Positions 18,868-27,711 of a stretch of 27,711 nucleotides of DNA are shown here, piece by piece; the stretch's first letter is position 1; every line of letters starts with the position of its first letter. The notes under the pieces are model-generated. The model was not told where the DNA came from. It saw only the letters and a list, made by a program, of their open reading frames with translations, and did no database searches. A program made the translations under genes and the position numbers. The stretch is from assembly GCA_009869945.1 (NCBI GenBank), contig WIXG01000669.1, forward strand, positions 1 to 27,711. The letters run 5' to 3'. This DNA is from Mesaphorura yosii (Eukaryota; Arthropoda; Collembola; Poduromorpha; Tullbergiidae).

Positions 18868-19045
18868 GGAGACCGTTCAAGTAAGTGCCCGCACTACCTC
18901 GTCACATTCAGCCAGATGGGCAGTCTCAACACCCATCGTCAGGGTCACGCTGAAATCAAGCAGCACACGTGCGATGTTTGTGGAAAGCATTCTTGACCTC
19001 AATAGACCAACTTAACTTGAAGTGAAGGTGCGCTAGAAGAAAGGA
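18868..19045 (+). pseudogene. Decayed C2H2 finger copy downstream of the zinc-finger gene
   Basis: In one frame, 18,877 onward reads KCPHYLVTFSQMGSLNTHRQ, GHAEIKQHTCDVCGKHS, then TGA; shifting one base continues as FLTSIDQLNLK. This is one whole finger (second Cys replaced by Tyr) and half of the next, with a linker of the same HA-IK type as the gene upstream (HAGIKPHGCDVCGKHF). It looks like a broken duplicate of fingers 9-10, or of the tail of a paralogous gene. Confidence 0.6.
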
Positions 19046-19110
19046 AGGCGGCTTAATGTGACGGTCCGCCAGTGACTCACATCAAGAGTAAACAGGATCA
19101 ATCGGGGCTT

Positions 19111-19116
19111 AATAAA
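19111..19116 (+). terminator. Polyadenylation signal AATAAA
   Basis: 275 bases after the zinc-finger stop, plus strand; the first such signal. Confidence 0.45.
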
Positions 19117-19624
19117 TTGTAAATTTGTTCTTACTAACAATAAGTTGAACACTTGTATTCTTTGATTGAATCCGTTGACAACCGGTTACATTAATGCATT
19201 CTCATTACATATCACACGCTTGGTCGCTCTTTTTGAGATGGAAATTCTGTTGCATTGCGAGTTGCCCTCTGCCGAGCTTTCCGAGGTGCATTGCCACCAA
19301 GTGTAAGTCATGTGGCACGAAGGCAACAAATCCAACGCGCACTTTTCTCTCTTTCCATCCCTTTCTCCATTGCGAATTGTGAGCCGACGCGACACGAGAA
19401 TTTTCAAATTTAAAAAAAGGCAACATAAATTTCTAAATTAGTAATTCGGACGGTTGTGGTGACTTCGACGACGGGTGACGGTTGTTGTAACAATTTGGAA
19501 ATTCTATAAGAAAAGCCTAGAAAATTTTTAAAATTTGGCGTTTGTCCAAGATTTTTCGAAAAAATGCTTTTAGTGCTTTAATTACCGACAAAATGCTTTA
19601 GTGCTAGTAATGATTTTGCTTCTC

Positions 19625-19630
19625 TTTATT
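19625..19630 (-). terminator. Polyadenylation signal AATAAA (TTTATT on plus)
   Basis: 41 bases after the TPR-gene stop on the minus strand. Confidence 0.6.
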
Positions 19631-19670
19631 GCTCATAAATTAAAATAAATTTCCTCAGCTACAACACTGA

Positions 19671-21632
19671 TTATGCAAAAAATATCAGATTCTCTTCATC
19701 GTTGTCTCCAATGCCATTTCCATTCATTTCCCATCGCTTTACACACTCCTGTAGCATTTCTTTGGTTTCCACCGTACTCGGATGGAATTCACCCAACAAA
19801 CTCGTCCTCAATTCCAAAACATGCTCAACTCTTTCCTGCACGTCCCCAGTATTTGTATGTCCAAATTCCAAGTGTGCACGTGCAATATTATGCTGCAATA
19901 TGAGACTGTATGGGTGTCGCTTTGTCCAGGCCTTTTCGCACATCGTGAGCGCGCCCGTGAGGAGGTCCAGAGCGTTCTTGTGCCTTTCGAGCCGAAGGAA
20001 CACGAGTGATTTGTTGTGGACGTGTTGAAAGTATTCTGGGTGATTTTGGCACCGTGGTAACAGCTCATTGAATGCTCTCAAGGCTTCCTCGTAATTTCCA
20101 TCGAGTTGGCACAAAATGTGTGCCAGCCACAATTTGCACCCATTTCGCTCCATCTCAAGCACGCCCGGAATATCACCCGGCGTGTCCTCGACAAATTCCA
20201 AAGCCTCTTCAAGAGTCCTCCGCGCGTCATTGAGTCGCCCCCGTAGAATAAGAAGAACTCCCTTGGCTCGTGCAACCGATAATTCAAAATGGCGGCCACA
20301 TTCCTCAATCAGGGACATGTCATTCAGGATGGATAATGCAAGGTCGTACTTGCCTAATGCTTGCAGTGTCTGCACAATGTCAAATTCCAACTTGCACGTT
20401 TCTGTTCTCGGGAAACTTCCAGAAATTGAATCGAGCAGGTTTTGGCGGATGTGCAAGGCTGTGACGTAATCCGCCTTGTCGTAAAGGCTGTCAGCTTCCT
20501 TCTTTCTGGCCTCAAACTCAGGCCGGGTGATGCCTTGTCGCATGGGGAGAGGTTTGGCGATGTCATCACTGAATGGCGTCCAAGGGTCATTGGCTTTGGC
20601 GCTGCCACTGTAACTGGCACTGGCGCCAGCAGCATTGGTCGCCATGCTCGTGCTTGTGATGTCCCTCATGAAGTCAACCAGACTGGGATGCTCCTTGTTG
20701 ATCCGGTGTAGCAGCTGCCTGACCGTGTCCTCTGACTCTGCCAGTGGCCTCAAGGCGTATTCGTATGGGACCAGCCTGTACTGGACAAAGACGCCGATAT
20801 GCTCTGGGTTCTCAGACATCCCAACACCGTCCTGTCCAACCACCTCGAAAGACACTGGCCTGCGGCAGCCGTACACTCCTGGCTTGCACCGTTTCCATGG
20901 AACCAAGTTGGAACCTCCCTCCACTCCACACTTGCTGTACAAGTCAGCCGTACTGCAACTCGTATTGTCTTCAAACCCAAGCGTGTAACCTTGCTTGGGG
21001 TAGGATGTCCCCCCGAAGACGCCCTCCAAAAAGAGCTGGTGCAGGTTTACCGAGGGAGAATTCAGGCGCTTGCCTCGCAGGTAGCGCAGAGCTCTCTTAG
21101 CCGCATCTTGTGCCAAGTATTGCATGGCAACATGAGGCCCACTCATGTGGGCATGGGCCAGACGGACAAACTGCATCTCAAAACTCTGCATGACGTCATA
21201 AGCAACCTGGACCAACACCTGTCGCAATCTTGCAGGGTCTGTGCAAATGAGTTGCGCATACTCCTCAACTTTTTTCTGTAATTGTTTTTCTTGAATAAAT
21301 TCGGCAGCACTGCCAATTATTCCACCACCCGACAAAGCAGCACCGACAGCGCTCACTGTTGGACCTAGTGGGATGTCCACAAGGAGAGCAGCCCCGCCTG
21401 TTGCACTTGCACAAGCCAACGAGCCGAACGCAGAGTTGGCGCTCACCACGTGTGTTGGGATACTCACGCGTTCTTTGCTCCAGTTGCTCTCGCGAACATG
21501 CTGATAGTACTTAACCTTCGATTCAAAGCGTTGAACAAAGACTCGCACGTATTCGGTGCAGATGTCAATCGGTTCCCGAGGGGCAGCGCCGGCTGGGTCC
21601 AACAGCATCTCATAACCTTCATCTCGCTGCAT
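19671..21632 (-). CDS. TPR-repeat protein with glycine-rich hydrophobic N-terminal segment, 653 aa
   Basis: Start at ATG 21,632 (MQRDEGYEMLLDP); intronless. Residues about 60-110 form a long small-residue, hydrophobic stretch (FGSLACASATGGAALLVDIP, then AVGAALSGGGIIGSAAEF) resembling a glycine zipper, followed by a charged coiled coil (EKQLQKKVEEYAQL). Residues about 125-360 are a helical/mixed region I cannot assign. Residues about 370-630 are tetratricopeptide repeats of the kinesin-light-chain type: DKADYVTALHIRQNLLDS, GKYDLALSILNDMS, NYEEALRAFNELLPRC, HKNALDLLTGALTMCEKAW and LLGEFHPSTVETKEML. TPRs mediate protein-protein contact. There is no NB-ARC or Death domain in frame. The N-terminal layout recalls membrane-inserting effector segments of some TPR/STAND proteins, but that is inference. 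Function not recognised. Confidence 0.72.
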   Translation of the reverse strand: MQRDEGYEMLLDPAGAAPREPIDICTEYVRVFVQRFESKVKYYQHVRESNWSKERVSIPTHVVSANSAFGSLACASATGGAALLVDIPLGPTVSAVGAALSGGGIIGSAAEFIQEKQLQKKVEEYAQLICTDPARLRQVLVQVAYDVMQSFEMQFVRLAHAHMSGPHVAMQYLAQDAAKRALRYLRGKRLNSPSVNLHQLFLEGVFGGTSYPKQGYTLGFEDNTSCSTADLYSKCGVEGGSNLVPWKRCKPGVYGCRRPVSFEVVGQDGVGMSENPEHIGVFVQYRLVPYEYALRPLAESEDTVRQLLHRINKEHPSLVDFMRDITSTSMATNAAGASASYSGSAKANDPWTPFSDDIAKPLPMRQGITRPEFEARKKEADSLYDKADYVTALHIRQNLLDSISGSFPRTETCKLEFDIVQTLQALGKYDLALSILNDMSLIEECGRHFELSVARAKGVLLILRGRLNDARRTLEEALEFVEDTPGDIPGVLEMERNGCKLWLAHILCQLDGNYEEALRAFNELLPRCQNHPEYFQHVHNKSLVFLRLERHKNALDLLTGALTMCEKAWTKRHPYSLILQHNIARAHLEFGHTNTGDVQERVEHVLELRTSLLGEFHPSTVETKEMLQECVKRWEMNGNGIGDNDEENLIFFA

Positions 21633-22355
21633 GGTCGTCAATGGCTACGGAAAATTGAAAAATTAAGAGACGAACGAAAAAGCCATCAAATCTCAAAATT
21701 ATACGAAAAAAAACTGCCGACATGGCAGGATTCAAAAGAATTCTATGAACCCCTGTGGAGAATTTTCCTCTGGTGAAACCACGATTTTTAGCCCCGGCGG
21801 CCCCACAGGAACACTTTTGGCCTTTGCGACATTTTTCACCAAAGGAAATTGCCATCATGACCCAAAAATCGTAATTCTTACCTTTTGCGATATTTAGTTT
21901 GATGAAATGCGAAATGATGGAAAGTTTCGTTGACTTTTTTAATTGGCTTTTCCACAAATCCACTGTTTCACTTGCTAAAATCCAGCTTTATTCCGAAACT
22001 TGCCGATTTCTTTCTGTAAGTGGTAATTACTATCACAATTTAATAATTTACTAAATTATCACTTAAAATTCTTTAATTTTTTTAAATAAAATTTAATTTT
22101 ATTAATTAATCAACACGGCGGTTTACTAAAAGTGAAAGATGGTGTGGTCAGTGTTGAGATGAGATGAGCAATGGCTGTGCACACTGTGTCACCGCAAGAA
22201 GAAAATTCGCGAGAAGCGATGTGAATGTTCGGGATGATGCCATGATGTTACTGTTACGATGGTTTGATTACAATGCTAATCGAACCATACCAGTTCTGCA
22301 TTCTTGAGCGTCCAATCATGCTGCATAGCACATTGTTATGAGCCAATAGTCAATT
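21633..22355. other. Intergenic region upstream of the TPR gene
   Basis: A TPR-gene 5' region up to about 21,970, then AT-rich DNA with T/A runs (22,060-22,110). No coding frame recognised on either strand; one minus open frame (21,619-21,963) has no protein-like wording. Confidence 0.5.
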
Positions 22356-22475
22356 GCATTCCATCACTTGGTGTTGTCGATCACAATCTTACGCATGGCA
22401 AATCACATTCGTTAATTTATAAATAGAATTTATAATTTGTGATTCTCCTCACGATTAGTTCATTCAACCGCATGC
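22356..22475 (+). repeat. Direct repeat, left copy
   Basis: Starts GCATTCCATCACT and includes ATTCGTTAATTTATAAATAG, AATTTATAATTTG, GTGATTCTC and TCACGAT. A similar block occurs at 23,153-23,275. The pair is about 800 bases apart, with a few indels. Each copy carries a TTTATAAA word that resembles a TATA box. Confidence 0.72.
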
Positions 22476-22559
22476 AATGCTCAAAGCAGTCTTAGAGCTG
22501 ATGGGAATTGCAATTCATGGTTTGGCTTGGTCAGTTGCAATTTTAACTTTTGGACTCTC

Positions 22560-23039
22560 GTGCAGGCCAATCAGGTCATCTCTCGTGCATTTCGGTCGGC
22601 GAAAGTGCCCAACGCTCTGGAGCCTTGTGGATGTTCGAGGACTGATGGTTTACAGCCCGATGGCCTCACTTTGGTTCCGTGGAAGAGAGGCTGGTCCTTG
22701 TGAAATTTTACGTGTGTTGACACGTTTACTCCAACCAACCTCCCCGCTACGTCGGTTGCTGCCACCGATGCTGCAGCTGTCAAACATCGGAAATACATTG
22801 ACCTGGTCTAACGATACCTCTTTGTGCCGGTGGCTGTGGAGACGTCGGGGTGTGGCATCTAGAGTGACTTCGTTTTGTGAAGGTAGTCGGTCGTCGGGTG
22901 GCGGCCACAACTGGGTGAACCTCGAACGACAGGGTTTCTCCTTCAGCATCTCAGCGTGGTGGTGCAGCGGGGAAATGTCGCCTCCGTGTTGGGCACATTG
23001 CCCACTGATGCCGTTCTGGATGAACTCCAGGAGTTTTGA
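22560..23039 (+). mobile_element. Retroelement polyprotein C-terminal relic
   Basis: Across three frames the region reads like the C-terminal tail found in many invertebrate retroelement polyproteins: NQVISRAFRSAKVPNALEP, DGLQPDGLTLVPWKRGWSL, a TGA, FTCVDTFTPTNLPATSV, AVKHRKYIDLV, a TAA, RYLFVPVAVETSG, then (shifted) LRFVKVVGRRVAATTG and, shifted again, FLLQHLSVVVQRGN and LPTDAVLDELQEF. The PDG-x-T-x-x-PW-x-x-G-x-x-L then T-C-V-DT spacing is the recognisable core and may be a nuclease-like fold, though I cannot confirm it. At least two frameshifts and several stops show it is dead. No reverse transcriptase is left in the window. Confidence 0.5.
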
Positions 23040-23152
23040 ATGCGTCTCCCACTACTACTCATTGTTGTGCTTTTTTAATTTTCTAATTATACATTTTAAG
23101 TACTGGGGTAAATTCCTTTAGTGCATTTTACCATGTGTCTGAATATTCTTGT

Positions 23153-23275
23153 GCATTCCATCACTCTCGGTGTACTGTCAATCATATTCTTGACCATAGA
23201 AAAACCAAATTCGTCAATTTATAAACAGAATTTATAATTGGTGATTCTCATCACGATGAGCGCGCATAATCGTAC
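23153..23275 (+). repeat. Direct repeat, right copy
   Basis: Starts GCATTCCATCACT and contains ATTCGTCAATTTATAAACAG, AATTTATAATTGG, GTGATTCTC and TCACGAT, matching the left copy at 22,356. The similarity seems to fade into the following 100 bases (TCAGATGCAATTTTAA versus TCAGTTGCAATTTTAA). Confidence 0.72.
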
Positions 23276-24637
23276 AGTACAGCGGCTAGGCTTTGAACTG
23301 CTGGGCATTGAAGTTCATAATTGAGCTCGGTCAGATGCAATTTTAATTTTTTGTTGCTTTCGATTAAATTTTGCTCCACTCGGCTAGCACAAGTAATTAG
23401 ATTACACAGCACCATTAGCACAAGGCACATTAGAATTGATTATTCCTCAGGGTTAAGTCTCACTCACACCGACAATTTATTCAACGAGCGAAGAAACAAT
23501 TTTGTGTTGGCGTTTCGCATTCTTTCTTCGTCCCGAAAATGACAAAGTTTGGAGTCAAGCCCAATTTAAAATGCTGCAAATTATTTATTTATTTTATTAA
23601 TTATTTAATTTACCAATATTCTTAAGGACGGTCTTCTAATCTTCACTCTGTACGTGTGCAGAGCAAGGCAGCAATCTGTGAACATTCTTAGTCACTAATA
23701 CAAGGAGAAGAATTATGAGTCACACCGTCCTCATTCTATCAAAGTCATAAAACTTTAAAGCCAAAACCGACGATTCTTGCGCCTGTTTTGTTTGATGCAC
23801 AGGAGCGCAGAGGCACATGCTGCCATCACGTTGCTTCTACTCCAGCCGGGCTTCGAATCCCTATCACGCTTCTTCCTCATGGCTTGTCATGCCATGCACA
23901 AATTCGTCAGACAAAGACTGCAGGCATTCGGCACTACGGGTGTCGGACTTGAACCGAAGGCTGGGCATTCAACAGCGGCAGTTTCAAACAGCAGACCGTG
24001 GAGGGACAGGCAGACTTCATTGACTTTTATTCACGCTCTTTTCGCCATAAGCTCAACAAGTATACGTTTTCACCATTCCGTGTCTCCGCTTCTGCCTGTA
24101 TCGCCAGTTGCCAATCATCACCAAATGCCCCAAATGGGCGGGTTTTGCGTGACCATTCAATCTTTCGTTATGGCCAGCGCTCCAAACTTCCTTGGTCGTA
24201 GTAGCTTGAGTTGTAGCATCAGTCGTGCTTGCTTCAACCTCTTCACTGCTGATGCGAAGCTGCGGTTGCAGCTTGCAGCGAAGCGACTGAAACTCAATTT
24301 TTCCGTCAGAATTTATCAGAATTTATGTTGAGCAAACAGAAGCAAAGCAAGCATTCAAATTCGTCATGTTTGCAATTGTCGATATTAACAATGAAATATT
24401 TGCACCCAGTAATCTGTCTATCTCGCCTTATCTTGTGTACTGCACCGTAAACACTCTTCATTCTGATAGCACAACAGTGATTCACGACATGAATGATTAC
24501 TGGATTGTCGAACCGCCATTTGCATATCGAAAAGAAAGAAAGAACTCAAAATACATTTTCAAAACCTTCAAATTATTCGCAAACTATTCCCTGGGAAACC
24601 TGAAACCGATTCAAAATCGGCACCATTTCAACCCGCA
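23276..24637. other. Intergenic region upstream of the Hsp70-like gene
   Basis: AT-rich with two GC-richer islands. A minus-strand frame around 24,060-24,320 reads EEVEASTTDATTQATTTKEV and other protein-like words, and one at 23,870-23,970 reads SAECLQSLSDEFVHGMTSHE, but both break quickly and no family is recognised. A single heat-shock-element-like GAACATTC lies at about 23,681, far from the Hsp70 start; I see no cluster of such sites in the last 300 bases. A duplicated cagaatttat sits at 24,309-24,328. Confidence 0.42.
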
Positions 24638-26681
24638 ATGGAGGCGACCGCGTCTGGACTGATCCTCATTCCTTCCAAAATCGAATCCAGTATCGGGATT
24701 GATTTGGGAACCACGCATTCATGCGTAGCCGTCTGGCGTGATGGCCAAGTGGAAATTGTAACTGACAAACTTGGAAATCGAATAATTCCCAGCATCATTC
24801 CAATCACGGATTTTGTAACTGACAATCACGCTTCAGAATCTTGCAAATCTTCGACAAATTACATTTACGACGTCAAGCGCCTAATCGGCCGACAATTCAG
24901 CGATACGTCCGTCCAGGAAGATATGAAAATGTGGCCGTTTAAAGTGGTCAACTTTTGCGGAAAGCCGTTCATTGCCGCCGGCCCTGAGAACTACGTCCCA
25001 CCCGAACAAGTCAGTGCAATATTGCTGTCTCGCTTGAAGGGCATGGCGGAAGAATTCTTGGCCGTCGAATGCGTCCGAGATGCGATCATAACTGTCCCTG
25101 CTCACTTTAGCGATGCTCAACGACAGGCGACAAAGGATGCGGGCGAAATTGCGGGACTGCATGTGATTCAGGTCCTGAATGAACCTACGGCCGCTGCGTA
25201 TGCCTACGGGTTTGATAACATTGCTGGCGATGGATATTTCCTGGTGTATGATCTGGGAGGTGGGACGTTTGATGTCACAATTTTGCACAAAGTCACGGCT
25301 GACCACGTGCTCAAAGTTGTTACTTGCAAAGGAGACTCACATCTTGGCGGCAATGATTTTGATGACCGTTTGGTTCAACATTTTTGTGAAAAAAAAGGAC
25401 TGGATTCGCATAATGTGGACCTGATGAATATGCTGAGGTACGAATGCAGAAAAGCCAAGCATGCTCTTTCTGAAGAAGAGTCTACGAGCTTCAAATTGGT
25501 CGACATGCAATTTGAAATATCACGCAAAGAATTCGAAGACCTTTGCGCTCCATTCTTTACCAGAACGATCGATCTGCTCTCAAAATGCTTGGAAGAAGCC
25601 AAGCTTGACCCCAGCGGCATTCGGGACATGATTCTGGTCGGAGGTTCCACAAGAATTCCTCGAATCAGGCAACTCCTCAAGGAATACTTTAGCAAGGAAG
25701 TGAAGCATTCAATCAACCCAGACGAAGCCGTAGCGATTGGAGCTGCTCTTCGAGTTGCCGTCATGACAGGTGCCAAAAGTTTTGACTACATTCATGATAC
25801 AAGGTTAGTGGATGTGGTCACTCATTCACTTGGAGTGGAAATGGTCGATGGAACGGTGGATATTTTAATCCCCAGAAACTCATTCATCTCGAAAAGTACA
25901 TGGAAGAAATTCACAACTGTGCGGGACAATCAGACGTCCGTCTGGGTTCGAGTTTATGAAGGAGAGAGACGACTGGCGAAGGAGAATAGGCTACTCGGGG
26001 AGTTTGAACTGATCGGGATCGCACCAGCTCCAGCGGGCGAACCGGATATAATGGTGACATTTGAAGTTAGCGAGTCGGGGATATTGAATGTGAAAGCGGA
26101 GGATATGGGGAGCAAGAATTCAGGATCCATCACCCTCAAGAGCAATCGGGGGAGGTTGACAGAGAGTGAAATTAATTACATGAAAGGGTTGACAACTCGG
26201 GAGAAACGGACCATTGTTGTTTTCGATCCTGGCCTGGATTTTACCGGTATTTTATGTAAAATTGTACTAAAATTGTGAAAAGCGTCATATTCATATTTTG
26301 ATGTCTCTAGTTGACCCATCTCATGTGATGCCGATTCTGACACTCATCATGTCTCATGGCGGGGTAAAGGATTTTGAGCACCAGAATTGGGACCTAATTA
26401 CTAGAGGATTACTACCGCCTATTTATCAGACTGAAGTATTTGGTGAAAGTGATATTCGGAGAAAGATTGTCCGCATTTTGGAGTCATGGGTGTCGTGTAC
26501 GGAGAAGAAGAACAGAACATGGAGAAAGTTAATGGCGAGCATTGGAGTTTGGTTACCAGCGCTCACAGGTACGACTTGAGCTCACATAAGATTCTCAATG
26601 CATTTCGGCATTTTTCACAAATGCTTTTTTCCAGAATTTCTGGTTGCAAAATCTGGAGACCTCAAGACAATCAAACAATAG
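24638..26681 (+). CDS. Hsp70-like chaperone with C-terminal Death-like domain in place of the lid, 637 aa
   Basis: CDS join(24638..26246, 26311..26568, 26635..26681). Introns of 64 bp (ACCG|GTATTT ... TCTCTAG|T) and 66 bp (ACAG|GTACGA ... TTTCCAG|A), both phase 1, keep one frame through all three exons. Residues 1-375 are an Hsp70 ATPase domain: GIDLGTTHSCVAVW (Asp22), YDVKRLIGR (Lys), YDLGGGTFDVTIL, ILVGGSTRIPRIRQLL and DEAVAIGAA. Residues about 390-510 are the substrate-binding beta domain (HSLGVEMVDG, VYEGERRLAKENRLLGEFEL, GILNVKAED). The helical lid is missing: after LTESEINYMKGL only 17 residues follow before the first intron. Exon 2 instead encodes FEHQNWDLITRGLLPP, DIRRKIVRILESWVSC and NRTWRKLMASIG, the W...L, W, T-W-x-x-L pattern of a Death domain. 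The protein ends LKTIKQ. The ATPase residues look intact. If right, it would couple chaperone-like ATP-driven sensing to Death-domain signalling. A poly(A) signal follows 104 bases later. Confidence 0.72.
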
Positions 26682-26784
26682 TTGGAGTAAAACAAAATAC
26701 ATTTTAGTTAACCCATGACCAAGAGCACATTAGCTGTACCGCCGTAAAATTATGTAATGTTAATTTAACTTCGTCTTCCATATA

Positions 26785-26790
26785 ATAAAC
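26785..26790 (+). terminator. Polyadenylation signal AATAAA
   Basis: 104 bases after the stop of the Hsp70-Death gene, plus strand. Confidence 0.6.
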
Positions 26791-26878
26791 TCCACCGACT
26801 GCAAATCTTAACAGCATGAATGATTTCGCCGTCGACCCATGAGCTGCAGCTCGCCCAGGTCATTGTTAATTGGCAAGA

Positions 26879-27529
26879 ATGGAGTTCATTGTCAAAATAT
26901 TAGCAATCCTTTCCCTCGGCTGCATTCTCCAAAGTCGATTAAGAGGACTCGATTTATGATCGGTGGTGGTGACAGTGACGGCTCTCGTCATAACCAAGTG
27001 ATGAAGTACTCGCTGGACTCTGAAGATGTGCAGGTGGTGGGAACATTTCTGCCAATTGCGGAGGGAGTAACCTTAATACAGGGTCCAGAATACGTTGTGT
27101 ACTTTGGTGGGCTGCAAGACGATCAATACAGTTCGAGCGTTTTCGCATACTCAGCAAGACACAGCGATTACACGCTGATCACCCATTTGCCAACTGCATT
27201 GGCGGAAGCCTGCGTCCATGTGCCAAACCTGGACCGATTTTACGTCATTGGTGGCTATGGAAGCTACAGCGATGGTGGCAACCGATTCAGAGATGAGATT
27301 GCATTCTTGGGTCCACCTGTAACGCCACCTCCTCCTACAACAAAGGAACAGCCGCCCATCGTAGACTGCAAGGATTGCGGCATTTCCGTCATCCTCGACT
27401 CGTTTTGCTGCAACACTTTTTACATTTGCAATGCGGGAGTCCCGACCAAGTTCAACTGTGAGGGTGATTTGCAATTCAACCCGTCAACTGTAACGACCTG
27501 CGTGTCTTCCAATGCAAAAACACTTACAG
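26879..27529 (+). CDS. Secreted kelch-repeat plus chitin-binding type-2 protein, 3' part outside window
   Basis: The body of the gene (frame 1) runs from about 26,940: RFMIGGGDSDGSRHNQVMKY, EYVVYFGGLQDDQYSSSVFA and VHVPNLDRFYVIGGYG are kelch-like blades, followed by a Pro/Thr linker (VTPPPPTTKEQPP) and a CBM14 domain with five of six cysteines (DCKDC, FCCNTFYIC, FNC, VTTC). The frame ends at a good donor (CAG|GTAGTG, 27,529/27,530) before a stop; the intron would run to the window end, which is a clean acceptor (tttactctctag, 27,711), so the last cysteine should lie in the next exon. The only signal-peptide-like start is ATG 26,879 (MEFIVKILAILSLGCILQ), but it is in frame 2 and stops at 26,957-26,959, so a one-base frameshift, or an unseen splice, separates it from the body. 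The other ATG, 26,839, lacks a signal peptide. Paralogue of the broken copy at 2,316-2,785. Confidence 0.66.
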
Positions 27530-27711
27530 GTAGTGAGCTCCGTCAAGCTCGAGTTATATTTAATTAGCCTTGTTAGGTTTCCAATTCAATAAAGGTCATA
27601 TAAAGTACCGCTACTAATAAATGTCCGATTTTATACATTAGTTTAAATAGTGCAAAGAATTACGAATCTCGTAATTTTAGCAAATAACTTTTAAACGTGT
27701 TTACTCTCTAG

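Larger units (their letters stand above)
19046..19670. other. Intergenic region between converging genes
   Basis: Converging 3' ends of the zinc-finger gene (plus) and the TPR gene (minus). AT-rich, poly(A) signals at both sides, no coding frame recognised. Confidence 0.6.

Noticed and set aside
22477..23121. Plus-strand open frame of 214 codons as an independent gene
   Set aside because: The retroelement wording lies in the other frames; this frame is open by chance.
23675..23690. Heat-shock element upstream of the Hsp70-like gene
   Set aside because: A single GAACATTC about 950 bases away; no array of GAA/TTC units near the start, so heat induction is not supported.
23925..23975. Perfect tRNA B-box-like word GGTTCAAGTCC on the minus strand
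   Set aside because: No A box or cloverleaf could be formed upstream at the right distance, so not a tRNA gene; a SINE is possible but unsupported.
23777..24331. Plus-strand open frame of 184 codons
   Set aside because: Low-complexity Ser/Arg/Leu wording without motif or start context; the minus strand reads slightly more protein-like but is also broken.

Overview
This window looks like nuclear DNA of an arthropod, quite possibly a springtail (Collembola). Genes are split by short GT-AG introns (55, 62, 64, 66, 77, 168 and 314 bp), intergenic DNA is AT-rich, and the content is arthropod-like: a neutral lipase, a CYP3-clan P450, kelch/peritrophin secreted proteins, an F-box protein and a C2H2 zinc-finger protein. 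The springtail assignment is inference from the gene mix (F-box, DUF4419, many retroelement relics), not proven. No rRNA, tRNA or CRISPR was found.

Left part (1-5,045): a graveyard of gene fragments. In order: a piece of a HIF-like PAS-B domain, a frameshifted kyphoscoliosis-peptidase (transglutaminase-like) gene, a broken lipid-binding-like gene, a nonsense-mutated kelch plus chitin-binding gene (minus strand) running into GATCC repeats, an EamA/SLC35G transporter fragment and a Helitron N-domain fragment. Then comes an intact three-exon secreted lipase (minus strand).

Middle (5,046-12,110): unrecognised exon-like remnants, an F-box gene with a tiny first exon and a late frameshift, a FLYWCH/MULE transposase relic followed by a 33-bp minisatellite, a broken small secreted protein, a zinc-finger scrap, and then an intact two-exon gene joining a membrane segment to a retroelement-type RNase H domain.

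Right-middle (12,111-21,632): an intact P450, an intronless DUF4419 gene, an eleven-finger zinc-finger gene with a decayed finger copy behind it, and an intronless TPR protein (minus strand) with a glycine-rich N-terminal segment.

Right part (21,633-27,711): a retroelement C-terminal relic lying between two similar AT-rich repeats about 800 bp apart, then a three-exon gene that I reconstruct as Hsp70 (ATPase domain plus substrate-binding beta domain) with the helical lid replaced by a Death-like domain. Last is a second kelch plus chitin-binding gene, paralogous to the one at 2.3-2.8 kb, cut by the window end at a splice acceptor.

The genes do not form one pathway. The two most unusual items are the Hsp70-Death fusion (24,638-26,681) and the membrane-anchored RNase H-like protein (10,841-12,110).
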